14,414 nucleotides of DNA, taken from contig CAJTJZ010000074.1 in assembly GCA_910576895.1 (NCBI GenBank), positions 1 to 14,414 on the forward strand, read 5' to 3'. The stretch comes from an uncultured Lachnospiraceae bacterium (GTDB lineage: Bacteria; Bacillota; Clostridia; Lachnospirales; Lachnospiraceae). The translations under genes and the position numbers were made by a program. Positions within the stretch are counted from its first letter, which is position 1, and every line of letters begins with the position of its first letter. The notes under the pieces were generated by a model. It did not search any database. It saw only the letters and a program-made list of their open reading frames with translations, and had not been told where the DNA came from. Positions 6,868-13,690 of the stretch are shown here, in pieces.

Positions 6868-6895
6868 AGGGAAGCGACATGGATACCACTTCCCT
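6868..6895. repeat. Inverted repeat in the 392-base gap upstream of the response regulator
   Basis: AGGGAAG (6868-6874) and CTTCCCT (6889-6895) form a perfect 7-bp dyad around 14 bases that hold a small TGG-ATA-CCA dyad (6880-6888). No T-run follows on either strand, so it is probably not an intrinsic terminator; it may be an operator. The rest of the gap 6616-7007 holds the promoter at 6722-6750 and the terminator at 6928-6978, and I see no gene in it. Confidence 0.4.
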
Positions 6896-6927
6896 TAAAA
6901 ACATTTAATAATTTTTCTGCTACTTTC

Positions 6928-6978
6928 AAAAAATATTTATATTCACAAATGAAAAAATTTTCTATTTTCCGTTTGTGA
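6928..6978 (-). terminator. Probable terminator of the GHKL/ABC operon
   Basis: On the minus strand TCACAAACG (6978-6970) pairs with CATTTGTGA (6951-6943), 9 bp with one G-T wobble. The A/T-rich loop can extend the stem past a bulge. A run of six T on the minus strand (plus A-run 6928-6933) follows about 9 bases later. It lies 30 bases past the permease stop at 7008. Spacing to the U-run makes it a moderate candidate. Confidence 0.5.
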
Positions 6979-7007
6979 GTTCACACAGACCACTAGTATA
7001 ATAAAAA

Positions 7008-8207
7008 TCAAAGAAAAAAGAAAACTAAAATTTCAGCAATCAATAAAATCATTAAAATAAATAACAATGCTGGCCAAGTCATAACTAGTCCTGCAAACAA
7101 TAACATCACCACTGGAACAATATATTTTCGTGGATGATGCCATAGATCACTTTCAATTTTCCAATTCCGAATAGGATAAAACCATTCCAACAGTACAGAT
7201 AAAATTGCACTTTGCAAAGCAAAAAAAATAGCCGCAATCATCATAAAAGTAGTGACACTATGATTTTTAATCTGCCAGCTACAAAGAAATATAATATCTA
7301 CTATTATATTACATAGAAAAATAAAAAGGCAATAAGGAATACAAAATGCTTTTTTCTGCCTAGGCAGGAAACGAACTGCCTGCTCTAAATCATGATCGCA
7401 GGACAATAAAATACCAATAGGTGTATTTAAGGATAAAATTGCAAAACCAACGAAAACTACAAATTCTCCCATTTCTTCTAAAAAATATGGTAGTACAAGT
7501 GCTACAAGAAACATAACACCTGTATTAATTACATAATTTTTATGATATCTTAAATATCGAAAAAGATACCACCAGAATAAACCATGTTTTCGTTGTTTTA
7601 TTGTATAACCTTTTTCACTCTCACTTTGATAAAAATTATATGCATCTGCCCTTTGTAAAAGTAAAATAGAAAAAATACTATTTATAGCTAGTAATAATAT
7701 TAGCCATGAATGACTCCCCCAAAATAAAATAATAAAAACTATAGCAGCAACCCAAAAACTACCTATATACCAATATTTTCTTAGAGAATAAACTGTAGCG
7801 GTCAAAAACACAGCATGTATGATACAAATAATAATTTCCAAGATTTCTATGGGTTTCCAAACGCAAACAGCCAATAAAATAACGAGAAGTAATGCTGTTT
7901 TTATAAAAACTGTATAGATTCCTAAAATAGTAATATAAGAAAGGACAAATTTTTTTCGTTCCAAAGGAAGCATTAGCATATGCTGCATTTCAATGGTGGT
8001 ATCTTTAGAGGAAAGAGCCTGCCACATCATACCAGCAGTCAAAGTGCTTACCATAAAATATCGAATAAATAATGCAATTTGCAATTTCCAATCTGCAATA
8101 AATAGCCCAAAAAATACAATCAAATAAATTAAAAGCGTTTTAGGCAATCGCTCATAGTTTGCCCCAAACAATTTTTTAGCAAAGGCCTTCCCCATCACTT
8201 TCATCAT
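7008..8207 (-). CDS. Large ABC transporter permease
   Basis: I place the start at the ATG at 8207, 6 bases after GGGAGG (8219-8214). The ATG directly after it at 8204 is equally possible, and the in-frame ATG at 8234 has no such site. The product is 399 residues with roughly ten hydrophobic helices and a cytoplasmic loop around 185-210. MLPLERKKFVLSY (about 79-91) resembles the helix-2/3 motif of ABC-2 permeases. Its start lies inside the ATPase gene (overlap about 30 bases), showing tight coupling. It should be the membrane half of the exporter powered by that ATPase. The protein ends in a hydrophobic run (LILMILLIAEILVFFFL). I do not recognise the substrate or a named orthologue. Confidence 0.8.
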   Translation of the reverse strand: MMKVMGKAFAKKLFGANYERLPKTLLIYLIVFFGLFIADWKLQIALFIRYFMVSTLTAGMMWQALSSKDTTIEMQHMLMLPLERKKFVLSYITILGIYTVFIKTALLLVILLAVCVWKPIEILEIIICIIHAVFLTATVYSLRKYWYIGSFWVAAIVFIILFWGSHSWLILLLAINSIFSILLLQRADAYNFYQSESEKGYTIKQRKHGLFWWYLFRYLRYHKNYVINTGVMFLVALVLPYFLEEMGEFVVFVGFAILSLNTPIGILLSCDHDLEQAVRFLPRQKKAFCIPYCLFIFLCNIIVDIIFLCSWQIKNHSVTTFMMIAAIFFALQSAILSVLLEWFYPIRNWKIESDLWHHPRKYIVPVVMLLFAGLVMTWPALLFILMILLIAEILVFFFL

Positions 8208-8901
8208 GCAAAGCCTCCCGAATATTTTTAGCATTTATCTGTTCATGTTCAAATGTCTGCCTAATTTTTCCATATTCCAAAACAAATACCCGATTAGAAG
8301 TCAATGTAATACTCTCTAGAATATGAGAAGAAAATAGAATTGTCCCATACTCTTTATATTTCAAGATTTGCTGATACAAATATTCTGTACTTTGAAAATC
8401 CAGTCCATTGACTGGCTCGTCCAAAAGCAATAATTCAGGTTTTAATACAAAGGCAGTAATCAAAAATGCCTTTTTCCGATTGCCAGTTGATAAATCCTTT
8501 AATAAAATATCTGTGTATGCTTCAAAATGAAATCCTTGTATCAATTCTGTTAAATCTAAATCTGTCTTATTCTTTCCATAAGCAGAACATACATAGGATA
8601 AATATTCTCGGAATGTGAAATATGCAAAAGAATTATCTTCAGCAAATACCGTATAACGACAAAGCTTAAAATCTTGTTTTCTGAAATTTACAGCAGATCC
8701 ACAAAAATAAATGCCATCCGAACGAAAAGTAGAAAGCAGCCCAGATAGCACCTTTAAAAATGTCGTTTTCCCAGCTCCATTTAACCCAATTAACCCTACT
8801 ACTTCATGTTCCTTTAACTCTAAAGAAAAATCAGAAAGCACCATTTTCTCATCATTATACCATGCACTTAAATTCTTAATGGTTAAAAATGCTGTATCCA
8901 T
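8176..8901 (-). CDS. ABC transporter ATPase (partner of the large permease)
   Basis: The start is the ATG at 8901, 8 bases after AAGGTGG; it follows the stop of the 58-residue gene by one base (TAACATG). An in-frame GTG at 8913 lies within that gene and is less likely. 241 residues. Walker A GLNGAGKT (39-46), signature KDLSTGNRKK (135-144; LSTGN replaces LSGGQ), Walker B LLLLDEP (157-163), D-loop NGLD, switch His H193 in FSSHI. The Q-loop region reads VFAEDNSF, with E88 where Gln is expected. It powers the 399-residue permease whose gene overlaps its end. Its place after the sensor kinase suggests peptide-responsive export or immunity; this is inferred. Confidence 0.87.
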   Translation of the reverse strand: MDTAFLTIKNLSAWYNDEKMVLSDFSLELKEHEVVGLIGLNGAGKTTFLKVLSGLLSTFRSDGIYFCGSAVNFRKQDFKLCRYTVFAEDNSFAYFTFREYLSYVCSAYGKNKTDLDLTELIQGFHFEAYTDILLKDLSTGNRKKAFLITAFVLKPELLLLDEPVNGLDFQSTEYLYQQILKYKEYGTILFSSHILESITLTSNRVFVLEYGKIRQTFEHEQINAKNIREALHDESDGEGLC

Positions 8902-8902
8902 G

Positions 8903-9079
8903 TTATTTGCCACCTTTCCTGTCTTTTTCTTTTTTCCATGTCACATAAGCAAAATATAAGAACACACATCCCAAAATAAAATAAAAGAACATCATCAAAA
9001 AGTTATTCGATAAAAAACATACTATAGCTGCTATAAACCAAATCAAACTTAAAATTCCACGAATATATATATGTCGCAT
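8903..9079 (-). CDS. Small membrane protein, 58 residues, coupled to the ABC ATPase
   Basis: The ATG at 9079 is preceded by AAGGAG with 7 bases between; the frame runs 58 codons to TAA at 8905-8903, one base before the ATPase ATG. It begins MRHIYIRGILSLIWF and ends KKEKDRKGGK. Two hydrophobic segments lie at about 8-23 and 27-47, followed by a strongly basic tail, giving a two-helix hairpin with the tail likely in the cytoplasm. The start site, length and TAACATG coupling make it a convincing gene that short-length filters would miss. It resembles no family I can name. It could be an accessory subunit or sensor for the ABC transporter, or a small immunity protein. Confidence 0.8.
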   Translation of the reverse strand: MRHIYIRGILSLIWFIAAIVCFLSNNFLMMFFYFILGCVFLYFAYVTWKKEKDRKGGK

Positions 9080-9174
9080 TTATTATCTCCTTAAAGTATT
9101 CTCTATCTTTTCTACTTGTATTATCATCATATCAATAATTTTCTTTCCTCTTTTCGGCTATCAAAAATAACAGC

Positions 9175-10509
9175 TTAATCTATTTGTTGTGAAATGTTTT
9201 CTGAATGTTGTGAAATGATCAAAAGTACATGAAGAACAAATATTCTCCCTTGTGTTTTTATACTTATTGCACCATTATATTTTTCAGCTACCATCTTTAT
9301 ATTTGATAAGCCAGTTCCCTTTTTAAATATTTCTTTTCCTTGATAACTATTTTCAATTTCCATCATAAGAAAATCTCCTTGGATACGCCCTGCTATATGG
9401 ATATATTTTTCTGTATTAACATCCATATTTTTACATGCATGAATTGCATTATCCAAAGCATTTGACAAGATAATACAAATATCAATATCACGTAAGCTGC
9501 AAGGATATGGCAAAAGAAGAGAACAATCAACATTAATTCCCATATTTTTTGCAATTCCAAGTTTATTTCCCACTAAAATATCCACAACAGGATTATTGGT
9601 ACTGCATGGGAAGAACAATTCTTCTGCCATATCTGCCATATCTCCAATATATTGTATCGCTTGTTCTGTTTTTCCAACTTGTAAAAGCTCTTTTACTACT
9701 GCAATATGATTTTTAATATCATGACGAAATGACTTTGTTTTTTCATAATGAGATTTTGCTTCTTCTACATACTGATTTAGAGAATGTTCTTTCTGTTCTA
9801 ATAATGATAATTCTGTACTAAGTTGAAAACTTTGTAATAACTTCTTATAAGCAAACAAAATACAAAATAAACTAGCCATTCCCAAAAGCTGTATAATAAG
9901 CATCTGCCAGTGATTAATCAAATATTCATTTTTCATAATTCCATCACTTTCTATTATTATTGTCCAACCATATACAATAGAATGGATATATTCATCCATA
10001 ATAAATATCATTAAAATTGGAATAAACACCATAAACATATATTGCATCTCTATAACAGTATAACAGGAAAAATACCGATATACCATATAATAACAAAACC
10101 CAGCTAATATCAAAGATACTAACTCACCAACTAACATAAATACAATATTAGCTATATTATGGAAAGCGGAAAACAGTAACGGATACAAAATACTAAATAA
10201 GGAATTTATAATTCCAAAACAAAGCTGCATAATTTCAACTACCAAAGCTGCATATAAAAGAGCAGATTTAAAATTTACATGGTATAGCAAAATTCCACTT
10301 ACTGTAAATAAAAAAACAAATACCCCAAATTCAACAATAGTACCACCAGAAACAAAATGAAAAATAATAACTGCACATACTACAAATAGCAGATAAACAG
10401 AAAATGTTACTTTCCTATTTAAAAATTTAACAAAAAAATACAACTGAAAAAGTATTTGAACATTTCCTATAATATATGTATTAAAAAAATCCATATAATA
10501 CTCAGTCAT
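9175..10509 (-). CDS. GHKL-domain sensor histidine kinase, AgrC-like
   Basis: 444 residues. About six N-terminal membrane helices (between 12 and 225) are followed by a linker helix. Then come the HPK10-type H-box KSFRHDIKNH with H263, the N-box SNALDNAIHACK (349-360, N354) and the lid motif GTGLSNIK (398-405). This is the layout of AgrC/ComD-class receptors, which bind peptide pheromones or peptides at the membrane. The start ATG at 10509 has a GAGG site 9-10 bases upstream. No LytTR response regulator lies on either side: upstream (79 bases) is an Xre-type regulator, downstream the 58-residue membrane protein. The C-terminus carries a short extension after the last strand. Kinase call is firm; ligand and partner unknown. 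Confidence 0.9.
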   Translation of the reverse strand: MTEYYMDFFNTYIIGNVQILFQLYFFVKFLNRKVTFSVYLLFVVCAVIIFHFVSGGTIVEFGVFVFLFTVSGILLYHVNFKSALLYAALVVEIMQLCFGIINSLFSILYPLLFSAFHNIANIVFMLVGELVSLILAGFCYYMVYRYFSCYTVIEMQYMFMVFIPILMIFIMDEYIHSIVYGWTIIIESDGIMKNEYLINHWQMLIIQLLGMASLFCILFAYKKLLQSFQLSTELSLLEQKEHSLNQYVEEAKSHYEKTKSFRHDIKNHIAVVKELLQVGKTEQAIQYIGDMADMAEELFFPCSTNNPVVDILVGNKLGIAKNMGINVDCSLLLPYPCSLRDIDICIILSNALDNAIHACKNMDVNTEKYIHIAGRIQGDFLMMEIENSYQGKEIFKKGTGLSNIKMVAEKYNGAISIKTQGRIFVLHVLLIISQHSENISQQID

Positions 10510-10588
10510 TTTATATACCTCACATGCAAAGGATTCTTATATGTTTTTGAAAAATTCTTTCTTCTTATATATAAAGAGTGAACCTACG

Positions 10589-10804
10589 CTATTTTTTTAC
10601 AATACTTTCAAAAATAAAAATTTCTTCAATAGATGCCTCTACAGCTCTGGAAATATCAATTGCTAATTTCAATGATGGATTATATTGTGCTTTTTCCAAA
10701 CGCATAATTGTTTCCCTTCGCACACCTACCTTTTCTGCCAATTGTTCTTGTGTTAAACCTTTTATTTGCCGATATTTTTTTAATCTGCATTCAAATTCTG
10801 CCAT
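10589..10804 (-). CDS. Small Xre/HTH_3-type DNA-binding regulator
   Basis: 71 residues, almost entirely one helix-turn-helix domain: RLKKYRQIKGLTQEQLAEK (7-25), then GVRRETIMRLEKAQYNPSLKLAIDIS with the recognition helix near 27-37, and EASIEEIFIF at the end. These solo regulators are typical partners of small membrane proteins; here the membrane protein gene ends 3 bases upstream, so they form one unit. A GAGAGGA site precedes the ATG. It is the best candidate to bind the three 17-bp elements in front of the operon, which would be autoregulation; the binding is inferred. Confidence 0.88.
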   Translation of the reverse strand: MAEFECRLKKYRQIKGLTQEQLAEKVGVRRETIMRLEKAQYNPSLKLAIDISRAVEASIEEIFIFESIVKK

Positions 10805-10807
10805 ATT

Positions 10808-11476
10808 TTATTCCTCTCTTTCCTCTATCTGATCATCATGATCATAGCGATATAAAAAATACTCAGAGAGGAAAATCCCAAAAGCTAATGTAAGAGAAAG
10901 TATAATAATTGCAACAATTAAAGTATATTCAAAACTACCAAAAAATTTTCCTTGACAAAGAATTACTAAAGTAATCAGTATAAGCAAGAAAGTAATTTTA
11001 TATGCTTTTAATTGAGCACGAACTTTATTTTCACAAAAGCGTTCATCCATAAATGTTCCTGCCATTTTTCCTTCATAGAAAAATCCAAAAAATCCAAAGA
11101 AAAGGAAAAATGCAAATGGAAATATAGTACCATTCATTGAATAAGTATAAAAACCAAGAAATCCCAAAAATCCCAACACTCCTAAAAAACCGAGCTTTGA
11201 ATTAATTATACGAGTAGTCCTCAGTTCTTTTCCTTGTCTCTGCCCTTTTCCAATATAGATAAAAAGTTTGAGAAATAAAGCAATTACATAAATGCAAGTA
11301 AAAGAAGCAGAAAGAATCATTGGCAAATCCTCTACCTGAAACACATAATCTTTAAAATCCATTGGAACTGCTAGGCGAGAATCATTATATGTAATTGCAT
11401 ACCATAATGAAATAACCATACTTAAAACACAGAAAATCCCACAACCAACCCAAATTTTCATTTTATTCTTTTTCAT
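10808..11476 (-). CDS. Membrane protein, DUF3796-like, partner of the Xre regulator
   Basis: 222 residues. Start ATG 11476, 6 bases after AGGAGG. Membrane helices lie near 9-28, 52-74, 118-133, 162-174 and 183-206. A phenylalanine/glycine-rich repeat, KLGFLGVLGFLGFLGF (94-109), and FFGFFGFF (126-133) are the hallmark of the DUF3796 proteins that sit beside solo Xre regulators in Firmicutes; I make this link from memory of that motif. The C-terminus is acidic (YDHDDQIEEREE) and probably cytoplasmic. It could sense membrane state and control the small regulator encoded 3 bases later. First gene of the unit driven from the promoter at 11550-11522. Confidence 0.75.
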   Translation of the reverse strand: MKKNKMKIWVGCGIFCVLSMVISLWYAITYNDSRLAVPMDFKDYVFQVEDLPMILSASFTCIYVIALFLKLFIYIGKGQRQGKELRTTRIINSKLGFLGVLGFLGFLGFYTYSMNGTIFPFAFFLFFGFFGFFYEGKMAGTFMDERFCENKVRAQLKAYKITFLLILITLVILCQGKFFGSFEYTLIVAIIILSLTLAFGIFLSEYFLYRYDHDDQIEEREE

Positions 11477-11491
11477 AATGAACCTCCTATT

Positions 11492-11577
11492 AATGTGATA
11501 TATTTATCTCTTTATAGGATAAATATATCACATTCTGTTTGTAATGTCAATAGAAAAAGAGATAAATATATCACATT
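11492..11577. promoter_or_regulatory. Three copies of a 17-bp operator-like element
   Basis: GATAAATATATCACATT occurs exactly at 11518-11534 and 11561-11577, and as its exact reverse complement AATGTGATATATTTATC at 11492-11508. Copies one and two form a perfect 17-bp inverted repeat with a 9-base spacer; copies two and three are direct repeats 43 bp apart, about four helical turns. Each copy contains a near-palindrome, GATAAATATATC. They lie upstream of the -35, on the -10 and in the early transcribed region, the arrangement of a tightly repressed, possibly looped, promoter. The likely binder is the Xre regulator of the same unit. Confidence 0.75.
11522..11550 (-). promoter_or_regulatory. Near-consensus promoter of the DUF3796/Xre/GHKL unit
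   Basis: On the minus strand TTGACA (11550-11545), a 17-base spacer and TATATT (11527-11522) nearly match the vegetative consensus. Transcription would start near 11515, about 40 bases before the ATG at 11476. One 17-bp element (11518-11534) covers the -10. Such a strong core promoter is usually repressed. Confidence 0.75.
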
Positions 11578-11641
11578 TTAATTTTTTAGGATGATTGTGT
11601 AAAATAATAAGCTATCTACCTTCCATTTTTTCTTTTACTCA

Positions 11642-12271
11642 TTAAGTTATATCTTGTTTCTGATATACCTTTGTTGCAATTTTATAGGAAATAAAAAAAC
11701 AAAGAATAGAAATAATAAGTACAATATCGAAAGTTAAAAGAATATTTTCTTTTACAGAAAGAAACAAATTGATAAGAAACACAATCCCTGTAATAATTCC
11801 TGTCGATGCCATAAAAGACATCATAAAAACAACTTGTGATTTTTCCGGATCAAATAAGTATGCACATGGTAGGCTTATGCCGCCTGCCAGTAATGTAGTA
11901 CTTATCCCAATAGAGCCATATAAACATAAAGAATGAAAAGTTATATCCATACCCAAAAAAGCAAGAACAATACAAGGAATTAATGCTGCAATCATTCCCA
12001 AAATAGCAAGCAAAATATAAAATAAAAATTTCTCTGCAATAATCTCATTTCTTGATATTGGCATAGTAATTACATTTTTACTCCATTTTGAAGCGGCATC
12101 ACTTGTAATACTAATAAAAATCGCTGTTGTAGAAATAACAGGAGCTAATACTAAAAGTGCACTTATTTCCAATAAAAATGATAGTCCAAAACCTAAAACA
12201 ATCAAACTAACAATAGTTACAAAAATATTGCTTTTAGCAATATAAAGATCCTTCACTAAAATACCTTTCAT
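11642..12271 (-). CDS. ABC-2-type permease, PmtB-like (ABC2_membrane_5 type)
   Basis: 209 residues with about six membrane helices (near 16-34, 36-55, 86-110, 117-138, 147-168 and 176-197). The loop SDAASKWSKNVITMPISRNEIIAEKF (about 57-82), with a conserved-looking PISR, is typical of the small ABC-2 permeases found with GntR regulators. Its ATG overlaps the ATPase stop (TAATG at 12273-12269). It forms the membrane part of the exporter powered by that ATPase. In Staphylococcus the related PmtAB part of Pmt exports phenol-soluble modulins; I infer only a general peptide or stress role here. No clear terminator follows before 11577, so some read-through into the next unit is possible. Confidence 0.85.
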   Translation of the reverse strand: MKGILVKDLYIAKSNIFVTIVSLIVLGFGLSFLLEISALLVLAPVISTTAIFISITSDAASKWSKNVITMPISRNEIIAEKFLFYILLAILGMIAALIPCIVLAFLGMDITFHSLCLYGSIGISTTLLAGGISLPCAYLFDPEKSQVVFMMSFMASTGIITGIVFLINLFLSVKENILLTFDIVLIISILCFFISYKIATKVYQKQDIT

Positions 12272-13122
12272 TACTTTTCCCCCTTTACATAAAGCAACAT
12301 AATTTCATCAATCGTAGCAGGAACAATCATTGCCTTTGCATATTTTTTCTGCATTTTTTCCCGATTAGAAATCAAAATTTGCCATTCATAATCCATTTTA
12401 CGATATACAATAATATCAGATTTATCTAATGCATCAAATTGTGCTGCACCACATTTCATAATACCATATTGTTCCATTAATTCATCTTTTGGCTTAAAAA
12501 AAACTACTTTTCCTTTATGGATAAATATAATATAATCAGCAATTTTTTCTAAGTCACTAGTAATATGAGAAGATACTAAAATAGAATGTTCTTCTTCTTG
12601 TACAAAATCCAAAAGCATATCTAAAATGTCATCACGAATAACAGGATCTAGACCACTTGTAGCTTCATCTAAAAGCAACAATTTAGAATGATGGGAAAAA
12701 GCAACAGTAATAGCTAACTTCATTTTCATTCCCTTTGAAAACTGTTTTATCTTTTTATCTATTGGCAAAGAGAATTGTTTCAACAAATGGAAATACATCT
12801 GCTCATCCCATAATTTATAGATATTTTTCATTACTTGATTAAGTTTTTTAGGAGAAAGAATCTCTGGATAATTACTGCCATCAAATACTACACCAATCTG
12901 TTCTTTTATCTCCTTGTTTAGTTCTTCTTTTTCTAAAATTGAAACAACCCCAGCTTCTTTTTGAATAAGTCCTAAGATAGCATTGATTGTTGTGCTTTTC
13001 CCTGCACCGTTTTCTCCAATTAATCCAACAATAGAGCCACTTGGAACAGTAAAGGAAACATGATCTAAAATAAAATCTTTATAGGTTTTTGTAAGTCCTG
13101 ATATCATCAAAGCATTTGTCAT
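12271..13122 (-). CDS. ABC transporter ATPase, YtrB/PmtA-like
   Basis: 283 residues. Walker A GENGAGKS (36-43), signature FSKGMKMK (127-134, replacing LSGGQ), Walker B LLLLDEA (147-153), SGLDP D-loop, switch His H185 in SSHI. The Q-loop region reads GVVFDGSNYPE, with D80 in place of Gln. The C-terminal 80 residues follow the core and end LLYVKGEK. ATG overlaps the GntR stop (TAATG at 13124-13120) behind a GAGGGGGA site, so regulator, ATPase and permease are translationally coupled. FSKGMKMK and VFD are common in GntR-linked ATPases of the YtrA/PmtR type. Cellular role: energising the following permease; substrate unknown. Confidence 0.9.
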   Translation of the reverse strand: MTNALMISGLTKTYKDFILDHVSFTVPSGSIVGLIGENGAGKSTTINAILGLIQKEAGVVSILEKEELNKEIKEQIGVVFDGSNYPEILSPKKLNQVMKNIYKLWDEQMYFHLLKQFSLPIDKKIKQFSKGMKMKLAITVAFSHHSKLLLLDEATSGLDPVIRDDILDMLLDFVQEEEHSILVSSHITSDLEKIADYIIFIHKGKVVFFKPKDELMEQYGIMKCGAAQFDALDKSDIIVYRKMDYEWQILISNREKMQKKYAKAMIVPATIDEIMLLYVKGEK

Positions 13123-13499
13123 TATAAATCCCCCTCATATAATAGTGTTAATAAGTTAATTAATTTATTAAGGGATATTCCACTTGTACGGGCAATTTCA
13201 ATAGCTTCATTAAAATAGCTCTCTATCTTTTTTTGCTGTTCTTCTAAATAAAAATCCTGATTTTGTACAGAAACATAACAGCCTTTCCCAGCCGTTGTTT
13301 CAATAAAACCATCTGCTTGTAAACAATCATATGCCTTTTGCACTGTTAAAACACTAATTTGTAACGACTTTGCAAGGGAACGAATGGAAGGAAGTGCTTC
13401 CCCAGCTTTTAATTCACCATTCATAATCTGCATTTTAATTTGTGTCCCAATTTGTTCATATAAAGGGCGACTTGTCTTATTACTTATAACAATCTCCAA
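13122..13499 (-). CDS. GntR-family repressor, YtrA/PmtR subfamily
   Basis: 125 residues, starting at a TTG (13499) 7 bases after AAAGGCGG; no ATG or GTG in frame fits better. An N-terminal winged helix (about 10-78) contains PLYEQIGTQIKMQIMNGELKAGEALPSIRSLAKSLQISVLTVQKAYDCLQADGFIETTAGKGCYV, diagnostic for GntR regulators. The remaining short helical tail (about 85-125) lacks a large effector domain, which defines the YtrA subfamily. It heads the operon with the ATPase and permease and very probably represses it through the inverted repeat at 13520-13552. The inducer is unknown; in related systems cell-wall-active or amphipathic peptides relieve repression. Confidence 0.92.
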   Translation of the reverse strand: MEIVISNKTSRPLYEQIGTQIKMQIMNGELKAGEALPSIRSLAKSLQISVLTVQKAYDCLQADGFIETTAGKGCYVSVQNQDFYLEEQQKKIESYFNEAIEIARTSGISLNKLINLLTLLYEGDL

Positions 13500-13519
13500 A
13501 CTGTCACCGCCTTTCTGTC

Positions 13520-13552
13520 TTATACTGTATTATATAAACAAGTACAGTATAA
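13520..13552. promoter_or_regulatory. Inverted repeat overlapping the GntR operon -10: probable operator
   Basis: TTATACTGTA (13520-13529) and TACAGTATAA (13543-13552) are a perfect 10-bp inverted repeat with a 13-base spacer. The right arm covers the -10 hexamer, so a dimer bound here would block transcription. GntR repressors of this class autoregulate through such dyads. Confidence 0.7.
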
Positions 13553-13574
13553 TACATTATAATTCAGTTGTCAA
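13546..13574 (-). promoter_or_regulatory. Promoter of the GntR-ABC operon
   Basis: On the minus strand TTGACA (13574-13569), a 17-base spacer and TATACT (13551-13546) nearly match the vegetative consensus. The start of transcription would be near 13539, about 40 bases before the TTG start of the regulator. Confidence 0.75.
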
Positions 13575-13612
13575 GAAAATCTATTTTTTTATTTTCTTTC
13601 TTCTCTTTTTCC

Positions 13613-13653
13613 AAAAAAAAATAGAGCATATAAATATCCTTCTATATGCTCTA
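13613..13653 (-). terminator. Strong intrinsic terminator of the clpP-like gene
   Basis: On the minus strand TAGAGCATATA (13653-13643) pairs perfectly over 11 bp with TATATGCTCTA (13632-13622) around a 10-base loop, followed at once by nine T (plus-strand A 13613-13621). It lies 38 bases past the clpP stop and insulates the GntR operon. Confidence 0.9.
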
Positions 13654-13690
13654 ATGCTAACGCTATTTTTTTATTATATTTTTAATCTAA

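Noticed and set aside
8711..8959. Open frame on the plus strand, 82 codons
   Set aside because: Antisense to the ABC ATPase and the 58-residue gene; Ser/Phe-rich composition is typical of a shadow frame.
10578..10893. Two overlapping plus-strand open frames
   Set aside because: Antisense to the Xre regulator and the end of the DUF3796-like gene; no start signals.
11578..11641. Search for a terminator after the PmtB-like permease
   Set aside because: Only a 6-bp GTAAAA/TTTTAC pairing with a very long loop is present; not reported as a terminator.
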